DNA of 64,000 nt from Elusimicrobiales bacterium (GCA_041651175.1 JBAZJT010000009.1:1-64000); one strand, 5' to 3'. Numbered from the stretch's first letter, positions 9,906 through 18,769 are shown. The notes: a model not told the origin generated them from the sequence alone. Translations and numbers: made by a program.

Positions 9906-10113
9906 CCTGAAAGTTTCAGTTGGCGCGAGGACCGAGGCGGCAGCTGGCGCGGACAGTCCGACGCAGAAACCTCCGCCGGTTTTCAAAAACACCCAGTTTT
10001 GCAACAGGCTCTGAAATTATCCTTTCGTACAGTGATGTACGCGCGGATAATTTTGTTCGGCATTATTTTGCGCTTTTTCGCCTCGGTTCTCGCAATCAAC
10101 TGAAATTTTCAGG
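9906..10113. repeat. MITE-like palindromic intergenic element
   Basis: Left arm 9906-9939 and right arm 10079-10113 are inverted repeats: one reads CCTGAAAGTTTCAGTTGG then CGCGAGGACCGAGGCG, the other on the opposite strand CCTGAAAATTTCAGTTGA then TTGCGAGAACCGAGGCG. About 30 of 34 positions pair. The 140-bp interior has no convincing gene. A 102-aa open frame across 9795-10103 has no ribosome site and is probably chance. The rest of 9642-10151 is AT-rich and otherwise empty. The structure fits a non-autonomous mobile repeat or a large structured RNA. Confidence 0.6.
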
Positions 10114-10151
10114 TTAATCGTTTTCGGAATTTAAGGCGGGCGCGGCGCGTG

Positions 10152-11024
10152 TCAGGCGTTTATTACTATCTGATTTTTCCCTTTTCTTTTGGCCTGATAT
10201 AAGGCCTCGTCAGCTTTTTTCACAAGCGATACGACCGTGTTCGCATTTTTACCGCATGCGGACGCGCCCATGCTGACCGTTACCCTGTAACGGGCCGACA
10301 TGAAAGACAATTTTGACTGTATCCTTTTGGCCACAATATCCGCCGCCTTTATATCGCTCAAAGGCAGAATCAGCGCAAACTCGTCTCCGCCGTAGCGGCA
10401 GCAAATATCCACATCTCTTGTTGATTGCAGCAGCAGAGTTCCCAGAAGCGAGAGGAGAACGTCTCCCTCCTGATGCCCGTATTTGTCGTTGAATTTCTTA
10501 AAATCGTCAATATCAATTATCAACAGAGTGACGGGAGTGCCGTAGCGGGTATAATACCCCACCTGCATGTCAAGGTTCTGATACAAATGCGCGTGATTAA
10601 AAAGCCCCGTCAGGTTATCATACTGGGAAAGCCTGATAATGTCGCCGACATCGGCTTCGGTAATGAGGGTTACATCCTTCATCTCCGACGTGGAATTTGA
10701 AAGGTAGTCCAAAGCGGCGACAACCAGCTTGACGTTCCTGCTTAATTCCCTGGACAGGTTGAATTTATGCGAGAGAATCCGGCCCCACACATCCTCGGCG
10801 ACTTCAGGCGGAAAATACTGGTGGGTGATTAAAAAGAGGATGTCGGAAAAAAACATCTTTCCTCTTTTATTGTGGATGTCTTCAACAAATATTTTTTCGG
10901 GATCCAGAAGCGTCCTGTCTCCGGCCATGGCGGATACCAAACCCAGCGTCAGGGCGTTGCCGGCAACAAGCCTGTCCAGCCGCGCGCTGTTCGTTTCGTA
11001 GGATGACGACGAATCCGTGTCCAC
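10152..11024 (-). CDS. GGDEF-domain diguanylate cyclase
   Basis: 290 aa, cytoplasmic, no membrane helix. The N-terminal 130 residues are helical without a recognised sensor fold. The GGDEF domain starts at YDNLTGLFNHAHLYQN (about 135) and carries an intact active site RYGGDEF (GGDEF at 212-216) with the metal-binding DIDDFK (171-176). An RxxD inhibitory site (RDVD, 203-206) lies five residues before GGDEF, so product inhibition by c-di-GMP is expected. It should make c-di-GMP from two GTP. It starts 30 nt after the small helical gene upstream and probably forms an operon with it. Confidence 0.95.
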   Translation of the reverse strand: MDTDSSSSYETNSARLDRLVAGNALTLGLVSAMAGDRTLLDPEKIFVEDIHNKRGKMFFSDILFLITHQYFPPEVAEDVWGRILSHKFNLSRELSRNVKLVVAALDYLSNSTSEMKDVTLITEADVGDIIRLSQYDNLTGLFNHAHLYQNLDMQVGYYTRYGTPVTLLIIDIDDFKKFNDKYGHQEGDVLLSLLGTLLLQSTRDVDICCRYGGDEFALILPLSDIKAADIVAKRIQSKLSFMSARYRVTVSMGASACGKNANTVVSLVKKADEALYQAKRKGKNQIVINA

Positions 11025-11054
11025 GGTGTTACGCCTGTTTAAGAAACGTCAAGC

Positions 11055-11444
11055 CTAAGCTTTTGTTCTTAACAACTTGGCCAGCGTCTGCGCCTTGCTG
11101 CTCAGCCGGGTTATATCCGACCTTGTTGCGCCGAGTTCGCGCTCCACGCCGCGCAAATGATTTGCCAACGTGGCGTTCATCTTCGCAAGCGCTCTTTGCG
11201 CCTCCGGCCCCGCATGCTTTTTGAAGGCCTTTTTGAACTGGGTATGCAGGTTAATGCTTTCCCTGCTTTTAAGCTTGAGCAGTTCTCCCGCCCGCAGGTG
11301 TTTCCGGCTGACTTCCTTCAGAAGAGTTTCAAGCTGGATCCGCATCTGCCAGATTTCCCCTCCGGTCTCAGTCTGAAATCTGTTCCTGTTAGGCCAGCGT
11401 TCCTTCACCGCCGTATGAACATTTTTTGCTGAATTATTCCGCAT
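11055..11444 (-). CDS. Small helical protein of unknown function, upstream of the cyclase
   Basis: About 129 aa from MRNNSAKNVHTAVKERW. This start is preceded by AGGAGA at 7 nt, and longer frames lack such a site. The sequence is basic, almost wholly helical (LETLLKEVSRKHLRAGELLK; HTQFKKAFKKHAGPEAQRAL), with heptad-like spacing that suggests a coiled coil or four-helix bundle. No family was recognised. It lies 30 nt upstream of the diguanylate cyclase on the same strand, so it may be a partner or sensor for that enzyme; this is inference only. Confidence 0.75.
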   Translation of the reverse strand: MRNNSAKNVHTAVKERWPNRNRFQTETGGEIWQMRIQLETLLKEVSRKHLRAGELLKLKSRESINLHTQFKKAFKKHAGPEAQRALAKMNATLANHLRGVERELGATRSDITRLSSKAQTLAKLLRTKA

Positions 11445-11679
11445 TTGAAGTTCTCCTGTTAAGCAGGCCATGCCCGGCATGAAAAGAATACGTTATGCCG
11501 CTTTGCAAAAGGCCTGCCAGCCGTTGCCGCCGGGTACGACATTTGTATGCCGGATAAGTTTCCCGAAAAGAGTATACACTATCCGGACCCGTTTGGGGAG
11601 CCTGTTGCGAAACGGCAATTGCAGACTGGTGAAAACAAGCCCCGCTTTATGCTATAAATTGGGTGTGGGAGCGGGTGTA

Positions 11680-12183
11680 ATGTATAAACCAAGGGACACC
11701 AAAACCGCGCCGCTGTTCACGCAGCCTTTCGCGCTATACGGCCAGTTGGACAAAAACAACCGCTGGCTGCGGCTTGCCGCATTGGTCAACTGGGCCGAGA
11801 TGGAAAACGTGTACATGCGGCATTTCAGCCGTTTCGGCAGGCCGGCGAAAGACGCGCGGCTGGTTTGCGGGCTGCTGATGATCAAATGGCTTGAGAATTA
11901 TTCGGACGAGCGAGCCGTCGCCGAATTGCGAGAGAATCCCTACGTCCAAGCTTTCTGCGGCTTCCCCGCCTTCTCCACCGACGAAATAGCCGATTCCGGC
12001 ATACTCTACCGCGCGCGGCAACGGCTTGGCCGCTCCGAATTCTCCTTCTTTGAGGATGAAATCGCGGATCTGCTGCGCAAAAACGACACCCTGCGCCAGA
12101 AATTCCCGCGCGGAGCGCGCGCCCGGCCCGGCCTGGCGGGACGCTGCGTGGAATGGCTGAAACTGCTCTGCAACAGAAAATAA
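11680..12183 (+). pseudogene. Truncated IS5-type transposase, N-terminal part only
   Basis: From MYKPRDTKTAPLFTQPFALY, about 168 aa match the N-terminal DUF772-like region of IS5/IS1182-type transposases (RHFSRFGRPAKDARLVCGLL; WLENYSDERAVAELRENPYV; YRARQRLGRSEFSFFEDEIA). The catalytic DDE half is absent: the frame ends in LKLLCNRK with a stop, and the next gene is unrelated. The open frame extends upstream to 11470 but that part is not transposase-like. No terminal inverted repeats were found. A decayed insertion remnant, not expected to be active. Confidence 0.8.
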
Positions 12184-12303
12184 ACCCGTTTTCCGCTATC
12201 CTCATGGCAGCACATGACCCGGATTTTGCGCGGGCCGCGAATCGCAGAATACATTTGGCAGACGTGCGCAAGCGCCCGGCTGAATGAGCGATATATACCG
12301 TTG

Positions 12304-13656
12304 ATGCCAGGAAAAACACATCGGCTTGTTTTGCTATCCGCCGCTATCCTCATGCCCGGAACGGATTGCCGCGCACATGATGACCCGCGCGAGGGACGCT
12401 CCGTTTCCACAATCACTGTTACGGGCTGCAGGATAAATCCTGAAATCATTCTGAAAAAAATCCCGCTGAAAGCGGGGCAGCCGTGGTCGGAAAAGCTGGA
12501 AGCCGAATCGGTTGACGAATTAAACAGGACGGGAAATTTCAAGAAAGTTTCAATATCCAGCCGTTATGACGCCGCCGCGAATGCCGTTGTAACGGAAATA
12601 AATGCCCGGGACGGCTGGTTTCTGCTGCCATTGCCCCTGATATCTGGCGGAAGCAACGGAAGCGGCATGTCGCTTATGCTCATATCGGGCAATTTGTTCA
12701 GGCAGGGCGAGAACATAATGCTTGGCGGCGGCAAAATAAACGGCGCCTCATCCGGCATGCTGGGATACAGGCGGGACGATTGGTTTTTTAACGCCCGCGG
12801 CGGCGACGCCAACCAGACAGAAACGGTTTACGCCGACGGCGCATACAGCCTGGACAGGAACAAAGCGCCAAGCGGCGCGGCGCCGGTGGCAAACTCGTAT
12901 ACAAGGAAAAGCGCCATGGCCTCGCTTGCGGTCGGGCGCAAACTCAACAAATATAACTCCGTCGGACTTTCGTTCTCCCAGGCGCAGTATGATTTTTCAG
13001 GGGGGAATGCGCCGCCGGAGGAGCATGGCGCGCATAATGCGCTCGGCTTGTCCTATGAATGCCACCATGACACGCGCAGGGGCGCTTCCGTCCAGCCGGC
13101 GGGGTTCGGCGTGATTTTCGGGATGGGCCTTTCGGGGCTGGATGAGATGCTCAAACCCCTGCCCGATACGGCAAGAACGGATAGTTTCAGTGTAAAACTC
13201 GCGCAAGCCGGAGGATTTGTCGGTTCGGATTATAAGTATACGCTGGTTCATGTCCGCGCGGGGGAAATATGGGAATTCCCCGGCAGGGACAAACTCACAC
13301 TCTCGCTGCAAGGCCTCAAAGGCTGGAATTTGCCTTTGACGCAACTGATTTCAAACACCAATAACCAGCTTTTATACGGAACTTACAACCGGGACTGGCG
13401 CGGGGATAAAGCTCTCGCGGCCACCGCGGGTTACACATACCATCTGCGCCGGACAAAACGCGGGATGCTGATAGCCGAGCCTTTTGCCGAATTTGCGAAC
13501 ATATGGAACGGCGCTTCCCGTCAGACGCAAAGCGGCGCGGGGCTGTCTTTCAGATACAGGTTCTGGCGCTTTCCCATGCCGATAGGCCTGACATTCACCC
13601 GCAGTTTCCATGACAATGACTGGGGCATTTCCGCCATGGCGGGGTTTGGACGCTGA
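12304..13656 (+). CDS. BamA/Omp85-like outer-membrane beta-barrel protein with one POTRA domain
   Basis: About 450 aa from MPGKTHRLVLLSAAILMPG, a signal peptide with Cys near its end (GTDCRA). One POTRA-like domain follows: VSTITVTGCRINPEIILKKI, then SVDELNRTGNFKKVSISS. The rest is a predicted beta-barrel (GWFLLPLPLISGG, NIMLGGGKINGASSG, SAMASLAVGRKL) ending in aromatic-rich strands and GISAMAGFGR. It is shorter than true BamA (five POTRAs, about 800 aa), so it is more like a TamA/ShlB-type or accessory Omp85 protein. The ribosome site is weak, and the start could lie at 12214. It stands alone between a transposase remnant and a repeat-rich gap. Confidence 0.75.
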   Translation: MPGKTHRLVLLSAAILMPGTDCRAHDDPREGRSVSTITVTGCRINPEIILKKIPLKAGQPWSEKLEAESVDELNRTGNFKKVSISSRYDAAANAVVTEINARDGWFLLPLPLISGGSNGSGMSLMLISGNLFRQGENIMLGGGKINGASSGMLGYRRDDWFFNARGGDANQTETVYADGAYSLDRNKAPSGAAPVANSYTRKSAMASLAVGRKLNKYNSVGLSFSQAQYDFSGGNAPPEEHGAHNALGLSYECHHDTRRGASVQPAGFGVIFGMGLSGLDEMLKPLPDTARTDSFSVKLAQAGGFVGSDYKYTLVHVRAGEIWEFPGRDKLTLSLQGLKGWNLPLTQLISNTNNQLLYGTYNRDWRGDKALAATAGYTYHLRRTKRGMLIAEPFAEFANIWNGASRQTQSGAGLSFRYRFWRFPMPIGLTFTRSFHDNDWGISAMAGFGR

Positions 13657-13733
13657 ATTGCAAACTCATACGACATCACCCGTTTTTTGAAAAGCTGTGG
13701 TGTATTGGCAAACGCCAACGAAAACGGAATCAA

Positions 13734-13874
13734 ACCACGAAACACACGAAAGGGGAACAAAAAGTTTCCGGTAGTTGCTCCCGCCTTGTTCCAGAGCCTT
13801 TTCGTGTGTTTCGTGTTATGCCGTTGATTGACAAGGGGAAAGTTGTTCCTTTCCATTTTCGTGTGTTTCGTTCA
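13734..13874. repeat. Three copies of a CGTGTGTTTCG repeat, forming hairpins
   Basis: A motif read as CCACGAAACACACGAAA occurs at 13735-13751, inverted at 13798-13815, and again inverted at 13857-13872. The first two can pair into a stem with a 45-nt loop. The gap 13657-14026 contains no other feature beyond these. Similar short repeats are common intergenic debris in bacterial genomes; function unknown. Confidence 0.7.
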
Positions 13875-14026
13875 TGGGGGACGCCGCTATTTTGACATTT
13901 GTTTCTTCATTCGCGCGGCTGTTTCCGGCAATACAAAATACGGCATTGCGGAAAAAATGGGTGATGTCGTGTGATATAATGCCAACGGGCGCGGATTCGC
14001 GCAATACTGGCACGGAGGACGCTTAT

Positions 14027-14326
14027 ATGGAACAAGACAAATTCAAGGTTTACGCATATCTGCTGACGCACAAGAATTCAAGCAAACGCTCTGACGCGCT
14101 TATTGCGGAGCATGTGGCGTATGTTCGCAAACTTGACGCCGAAGGCAAGCTGGTCATCTGCGGCCCGTTTTTGAACTATAAAGGCGGCATGGTGGTGGTG
14201 AGGGCGGGTTCCATCGAAGAGGCGCAAAAAATCGCCGAAGTCGACCCGTTCGTGAAAAGCGGGTTTGAAAGCTACGACTTGCGGGTCTGGATGATAGGCT
14301 GCAAGGAAAACAACTTTCTGGCGTGA
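14027..14326 (+). CDS. YciI-like protein
   Basis: 99 aa. The start MEQDKFKVYAYLLTHKNSS is preceded by GGAGG at 8 nt; the upstream extension to 13874 has no such site. The sequence fits the YCII ferredoxin-like fold: a strand (FKVYAYLL), a helix (DALIAEHVAYVRKLDAEGKL), GPF, a GGMVVVRAGSIEEAQKIAEVDPF stretch (split across motif and helix) and a last strand (ESYDLRVWMI). YCII proteins are small, usually dimeric, and their reaction is mostly unknown. The typical His-Asp pair appears only in part (H at AEHVAY). A terminator-like hairpin follows the stop. Confidence 0.85.
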   Translation: MEQDKFKVYAYLLTHKNSSKRSDALIAEHVAYVRKLDAEGKLVICGPFLNYKGGMVVVRAGSIEEAQKIAEVDPFVKSGFESYDLRVWMIGCKENNFLA

Positions 14327-14346
14327 GCTTTCGCTCAGAAGCCATT

Positions 14347-14370
14347 GAGCCTCGCGTTTATGCGAGGCTC
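14347..14370 (+). terminator. Hairpin after the YciI-like gene
   Basis: A perfect 9-bp stem GAGCCTCGC / GCGAGGCTC with a 6-nt loop lies 21 nt after the stop of the YciI-like gene. The following bases have only a short T tract (GGTTTTCG), so termination may be partial. Confidence 0.6.
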
Positions 14371-14432
14371 GGCGGTCTGGTTTTCGCAACTCAATGTTGC
14401 CAGCCGCGCGCGCTTTTTGTAGCGTTTATCTG

Positions 14433-15911
14433 ATGAAAGGTTTTTTCGCGTTTGCCGCCGCGCTGTTTGCGACTTCTTCCGGCTATTGCGCGCCGGCTTT
14501 CAACTACGAAAGCGCGGTTTCGTCCGCTTCGCTCGCGCCGGAGCATATAGAGCCTTATGACGGCGGCTCCGCCTGGCGGCTGTATTATTCCTCCGGCACA
14601 TACCCCTACGGCGGCTGGCAGATTTACAGCGCCACCTCCACCGACATGGCGAACTGGGGCATGGAGTCCGGCGTGCGCATCAGCACTTCCGGCATAGGCG
14701 GCGCCAACGTTCTGGGCGGCTTCGGAATGTATTACGATCCCAGCCCCTCGCTGGGAAATTATCACTACCGCGGATTTTTAGCCGCCGCAAACACCACGCT
14801 GCCCACAACCGGCTATTACCTGCTCTCCGCCCGGTCCACCGACCAGATAAACTGGGAGATGGTCAGCACCGCCGCCGTTTCAGCCGCTTATATGAACAGC
14901 CCGCGCCCGCTGCTCCGCTCCGACGGAAGCCTGCTTTTGCTTTACATAACGGATTCCGGCGGGGCCGGCAATCCGTCCGATTACAGGATTTATTATTCCA
15001 CCAGCGGCGACCACGGAGTCAGCTTCGGCGCCGCCGCGCAGTTGAAAGACGACAATGCCTTCGCCGTTTACATCTCCACGCTTACCGGCGGCAGGGTGCG
15101 GCTTTATTATTCCGCCCCCTACACCTCCACGGGAACCGCGCCCTGCGCCATTTCCAGCTATATAAGCTCCAGCGGCGGATTTTATTTTTCAAAGGAGACC
15201 GGAGTTCTGCTTTCCACAACAACCTCCACGTCGCAATTTGCGGACTTTGCGGTGGCGCGCTCGTCCGAGGTATACAGCTGGCGGCTGCTGGCCGGGGTCA
15301 AAACCGGCGCGACCAATTATATCGCCTCCGCCCTGTCCGACGCGCCGTATGCCGTGTCGGTATCGCCAAACGTCGTTTACTATACCGATTCCTCGCGCGA
15401 CCTGACGCTTTCCGGCGAGGTATTTTCGCAGACCATATCCACCATAACCGTAAGCAACGGCTCATACAGCATATATGTGGCCTCCGTAACGCGCAATTCG
15501 GATATTTCCGCCGCTTTCACGGTGCAGCCGGCAAGCGCGCCGCTGGGAAGCTATACGGTTACAATAATCAACGATAACGGCAAGCAGTCCGCCCTGGCAA
15601 ACGCGCTGATTGTGGACTATCCCCCCGGCACGGAAACCATAACCGACAATCTGTTCCGCCCGCTAAGGGGCGAAACCTGCAAATTTGACGTGGCGGTTTA
15701 CAATCCGGGCCGGCTGACGCTGCGCGCCTATACCATAAACGGCCAGCCGGTAAAGAAAATCTACGATGCCGACATTGCCTCCGGCGTCCAGCCGGCCATA
15801 ATCTGGAACGGCGACACGGACGCGGGCAACAAGGCCGCCAGCGGGCTTTACTTCGTTACGGTAAAAGGCCCCAAGCTGGACAAGCTGGAAAAAGTGGTGA
15901 TTGTGAAATGA
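14433..15911 (+). CDS. Secreted beta-propeller-like protein with C-terminal FlgD-type Ig domain
   Basis: About 492 aa from MKGFFAFAAALFATSSGYCA, a signal peptide; a start at 14394 is possible but gives a poorer one. The next 330 residues have repeats such as YYSSGTYPYGGWQIYSATST, YYLLSARSTDQINWEM and YRIYYSTSGDHGVSF, resembling the blades of a five-bladed glycosidase-type propeller. Then comes an IPT-like strand-rich domain (SPNVVYYTDSSRDLTLSGEV) and a FlgD-Ig end (LTLRAYTINGQPVKKIYDAD; ASGLYFVTVKGPKLDKLEKV). No catalytic residues could be assigned. Its stop overlaps the PorV-like start by 4 nt, repeating the pair at 9641-7048. Confidence 0.85.
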   Translation: MKGFFAFAAALFATSSGYCAPAFNYESAVSSASLAPEHIEPYDGGSAWRLYYSSGTYPYGGWQIYSATSTDMANWGMESGVRISTSGIGGANVLGGFGMYYDPSPSLGNYHYRGFLAAANTTLPTTGYYLLSARSTDQINWEMVSTAAVSAAYMNSPRPLLRSDGSLLLLYITDSGGAGNPSDYRIYYSTSGDHGVSFGAAAQLKDDNAFAVYISTLTGGRVRLYYSAPYTSTGTAPCAISSYISSSGGFYFSKETGVLLSTTTSTSQFADFAVARSSEVYSWRLLAGVKTGATNYIASALSDAPYAVSVSPNVVYYTDSSRDLTLSGEVFSQTISTITVSNGSYSIYVASVTRNSDISAAFTVQPASAPLGSYTVTIINDNGKQSALANALIVDYPPGTETITDNLFRPLRGETCKFDVAVYNPGRLTLRAYTINGQPVKKIYDADIASGVQPAIIWNGDTDAGNKAASGLYFVTVKGPKLDKLEKVVIVK

Positions 15912-16840
15912 GATTCATAACGGCGGCGCTCCTGACACTGCTGACCGCGCCGGCCCGGGCCGAAAACGGCTCGTCGGGCGCGGCTTTTCTGCTGAGGCCG
16001 CTGGGCGCGCGCGCTGCGGCCATGGGGCAGGCGGCGGTTTCGCTGCCGGCCAAAACGGCGGACGGGCTGCTGTTCAACCCGGCCTCCACGATTTATATCT
16101 CCAGCCGCACGGCCTCCGCCGACTATCTGCGCGGCTATGCCGATGATTCCACCGGCTTTGCCGCTTTTGCCGCGCCGCTGGGCGGCATTGTGCTGACGCC
16201 GGCGATATTCTATTACAACGCCGGAACAATGAACCTTAATCTTTCAAACGGCACGCGCGGAACCGTAACAGCCGAGGAAGACACCATGCTGATAGCCGCC
16301 GCCTCGGCAAAACCGCTGAAGTTTCTGGCTGTGGGCGCGGCGTTCAAATACTGGAGCAGCTCGCTGGCGCAGTCGGCCACGGCGCGCGGCACAAGCTGGG
16401 ACATAGGCGCGATGGCGGAGTTGCCTTACGGCTTTATGGCCGGGGCCGCGCTGCAGAACGCGGGCGGCAGCATCAAATACGAGGATGTCTCCGACCCCGC
16501 GCCGCTGACGCAGCGTCTGGGCTTTTGCTGGCGCGGCAAAATAAACGGGCACAAGATAGACAGCACATCCGATTTCTCGGATATTGATTTTACGGCGGCC
16601 ACGGATTATTCCAAAACCCTCGGCGAGGACGGCTATTTCCAGTCCGGCGTGGAAATCGGGATGAAGCCCGGAGACGAGATGTACTTCGCGCTGCGCGCCG
16701 GATACATGTTCGGGCGCGAGGTGCAGACGGCCACCTTCGGCGCGGGGGTGGAGCAATCCGGCTGGGGGCTGGATTACGGTTACGGCGGCGCGCGCGAACT
16801 GCCCGCGCTGCACCAGTTCACACTCTCCCGCAAATTCTGA
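15908..16840 (+). CDS. PorV/UPF0164-like outer-membrane protein
   Basis: 310 aa, with ATG inside the ATGA overlap with the FlgD-Ig gene. A signal peptide (MRFITAALLTLLTAPARA) precedes the family signature RPLGARAAAMGQAAVSLPAK, then LLFNPAS. Alternating strands follow (GIVLTPAIFYYNAGTMNLNL, ATFGAGVEQSGWGLDYGYG), ending with FTLSRKF, whose terminal Phe is typical of outer-membrane barrels. Unlike the other PorV-like protein in this window it has no TPR tail. It is probably an outer-membrane partner for the secreted protein encoded just upstream. Confidence 0.87.
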   Translation: MRFITAALLTLLTAPARAENGSSGAAFLLRPLGARAAAMGQAAVSLPAKTADGLLFNPASTIYISSRTASADYLRGYADDSTGFAAFAAPLGGIVLTPAIFYYNAGTMNLNLSNGTRGTVTAEEDTMLIAAASAKPLKFLAVGAAFKYWSSSLAQSATARGTSWDIGAMAELPYGFMAGAALQNAGGSIKYEDVSDPAPLTQRLGFCWRGKINGHKIDSTSDFSDIDFTAATDYSKTLGEDGYFQSGVEIGMKPGDEMYFALRAGYMFGREVQTATFGAGVEQSGWGLDYGYGGARELPALHQFTLSRKF

Positions 16841-17071
16841 CCTTCCTTTAACCCGGATGTTTTGCATAACGTTTTACTGACCTTTCCCTGTTAACAATTT
16901 TTTGCGAAATAATGCCGAACAAAACTTAGGCGGGTATTTTGTAATAATGGCAGTAATGGGCGGCTTGCGCAGATTGCAGGAAACCCGCCAGGAATGGAAA
17001 GAATTAAAAAGCACAGGCGCGGAAATCAGCGCGAAAGCCGCGCCGAGCCTCGTATAAAAACAGGAGATACC

Positions 17072-18229
17072 ATGAAAGAAGAAATCATTGCAGCAATGTT
17101 GTGCGGATTGCCGCTCGCGGTTGCCGTCGCCAATGAGCCGACAATTCACACATTCCCCTCACAAGGAATAACCAGCCTGAAAATGGATGTTGAAGTTGGC
17201 GCGATAAGTGTAGATGGGACAGCCGGTGATAAAATCACTGTGGAAGATTTGCCGGACAATGCGGCAGCTTGCGATATAACCATGGCGGTTAAGGGTGACA
17301 AATTGGTAATCACCGAGCGAAAAAAATCCAACTCGCACAATGATTGGACATATAAGACTGGGTTCAAGGTCAATATTTCATCCACGATGCTTGTGTCCAT
17401 AACCGCCGAATCGGCCAATATGGTTGTTTCAGCCATAAACGGCGGCGTGGATATAAAGGCGGAGCATGGCAACATAAGTCTTTCAGGCGTCAAATCCACC
17501 GTGAAACTGGAAAACGATTCCGGTGTTATAAATGTGAAGGAACTGGTTGGGGATTTGACTGTGAAATCCGACCATAGCAACATAGACATTTCGGACTTGA
17601 AATCCACTGTGAAACTGGAAAACAGTTCCGGTGTCATCAATGTGAAAAAGCTGGAGGGAGATTTGACTGTGATATCCGATCACAGCAACATTGATATTTC
17701 AGGCGCGAAATCCAACATCAAATTGGAGAACGGTTCCGGTGTCATTCATGTGGCGGATTTGACAGGAAATCTGACCGTGAAAGCCGACCACAACAACATA
17801 GACATTTCGGACTTGAAATCCACTGTGAAACTGGAAAACGATTCCGGCGTTATAAATGTGAAGGAACTCGCCGGGGATTTGACTGTCAAATCGGACCATT
17901 GTTCAATAACGGCAGAAGCGCTGAAATCCAATCAAATAAGCATAGATGCCGAATCCGGCTCGGTGCGTTTGAAAGGACTGCACAATGCCGTTTACATCAA
18001 GTCAGGGTCCGGCGCAGTAAATCTCCAGTGGGATGCCGCGCCCGCCTCGGGAAAGGTGGAAATTGAATCCGGCAATGGCGACGTGGAATTGCATTTTCCG
18101 AAAACCGCTAAACTGAGTTCGCAGCTTTCAGCGTCAGGCAAAATTGTGAACGAATTTGAGGCCGATGCCGCCGGGATTCCGGTGATTGTCAAGACCGAGA
18201 CCGGACGCATTTCCGTAGTCAAAAATTAA
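17072..18229 (+). CDS. DUF4097-like beta-helix protein with 42-residue repeats
   Basis: 385 aa from MKEEIIAAMLCGLPLAVAVA (signal peptide), with AGGAGAT just upstream. The body is a right-handed strand ladder as in DUF4097/DUF2807 proteins. Four copies of a 42-residue repeat occur: DLKSTVKLENDSGVINVKEL followed by GDLTVKSDHSNIDIS. Repeats differ by few codons, so they arose by recent duplication. The last part (SGNGDVELHFPKTAKLSSQL; TETGRISVVK) is the usual end of this family. It is probably exported, but its role is unknown in the family as a whole. A 10-bp hairpin follows the stop. Confidence 0.85.
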   Translation: MKEEIIAAMLCGLPLAVAVANEPTIHTFPSQGITSLKMDVEVGAISVDGTAGDKITVEDLPDNAAACDITMAVKGDKLVITERKKSNSHNDWTYKTGFKVNISSTMLVSITAESANMVVSAINGGVDIKAEHGNISLSGVKSTVKLENDSGVINVKELVGDLTVKSDHSNIDISDLKSTVKLENSSGVINVKKLEGDLTVISDHSNIDISGAKSNIKLENGSGVIHVADLTGNLTVKADHNNIDISDLKSTVKLENDSGVINVKELAGDLTVKSDHCSITAEALKSNQISIDAESGSVRLKGLHNAVYIKSGSGAVNLQWDAAPASGKVEIESGNGDVELHFPKTAKLSSQLSASGKIVNEFEADAAGIPVIVKTETGRISVVKN

Positions 18230-18237
18230 GCGTGAAC

Positions 18238-18274
18238 CGCCTGTTGCGGGACCGGACAGGTCTTGCAACAGGCG
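18238..18274 (+). terminator. Hairpin after the DUF4097-like gene
   Basis: Perfect 10-bp stem CGCCTGTTGC / GCAACAGGCG with a 17-nt loop, 8 nt after the stop. There is no T tract, so this may be a weak or Rho-assisted terminator, or a transcript-stabilising hairpin. Confidence 0.45.
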
Positions 18275-18335
18275 CAGCGCGAAATGACGCGCCCAAATAT
18301 GCCCGATTGTTTCAAACGGGTAATGAGGAGAAAAC

Positions 18336-18680
18336 ATGAAAGAACAAACGGCGGGGGTAAAAACCTCTCTAAACAAAAACTGCCACCGGAGTCCGGTAGC
18401 AGAATTTGGTCAAGACTGGCGGGGACGAGAACCCGCAAATACGACGGATTCATTCAGTTCCGAAGCCGCAAAAGCCGATTTCCCCTATAGCGAAATACCG
18501 CTTATGCCCGCCTTCAGCCTGCTTTGCGGCCTGCAAATCGGCATTATCGCCAATGGTGAGAGGCTGCTTACGGAAACCGTAGAAAGCTTTGGACTACCCG
18601 ATTACGCCCGCCATACCCTAAAAGTTCCAATCCCGCCGTCTTACAGAACGACGGGATTACAACTGGCTATCGGAGCGTAG
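18336..18680 (+). CDS. Short ORF made mostly of the 310-bp repeat element (copy A)
   Basis: 114 aa beginning MKEQTAGVKTSLNKNCHRSP, with GAGGAG six bases before ATG. All but the first few residues lie within the repeat element. The frame is the one used where another copy is fused to the integrase: FPYSEIPLMPAFSLLCGLQI here, FPYSETPFTPAFSLLCDIQT there, aligned without gaps over about 105 codons. No known family was recognised. It could be a real small protein or a frame kept open by the element. The good ribosome site favours expression; the repetition favours a mobile-element origin. Confidence 0.45.
   Translation: MKEQTAGVKTSLNKNCHRSPVAEFGQDWRGREPANTTDSFSSEAAKADFPYSEIPLMPAFSLLCGLQIGIIANGERLLTETVESFGLPDYARHTLKVPIPPSYRTTGLQLAIGA
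18353..18669 (+). repeat. 310-bp repeat element, copy A
   Basis: Starts at GGGGGTAAAAACC and ends at the hairpin ATCCCGCCGT...ACGACGGGAT. Near the start is a hairpin at 18380-18402, CTGCCACCGG / CCGGTAGCAG with an AGT loop and one C-A mismatch. In copy B the apical pair is changed on both sides (CCGA / TCGG), so pairing is kept. Middle sequence is diverged but gap-free in codons. Copies: A here, B at 61188-61500, partial ends at 61596-61645 and 62223-62340. Confidence 0.85.
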
Positions 18681-18769
18681 AATGCGTTCTTTTTCAGCTT
18701 GGCTTCCGGCGCGATTCATTGTAACCTTCCTTCTGACGGAGCAATTCATATATTCTAGGAGGCATTACT

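Noticed and set aside
9795..10103. 102-aa plus frame across the palindromic element
   Set aside because: No ribosome site and no protein-like pattern; it is explained by the inverted repeats.
18353..18669. Repeat element ends as integron attC sites
   Set aside because: No clear R'/R'' core sequences or integron integrase were seen.
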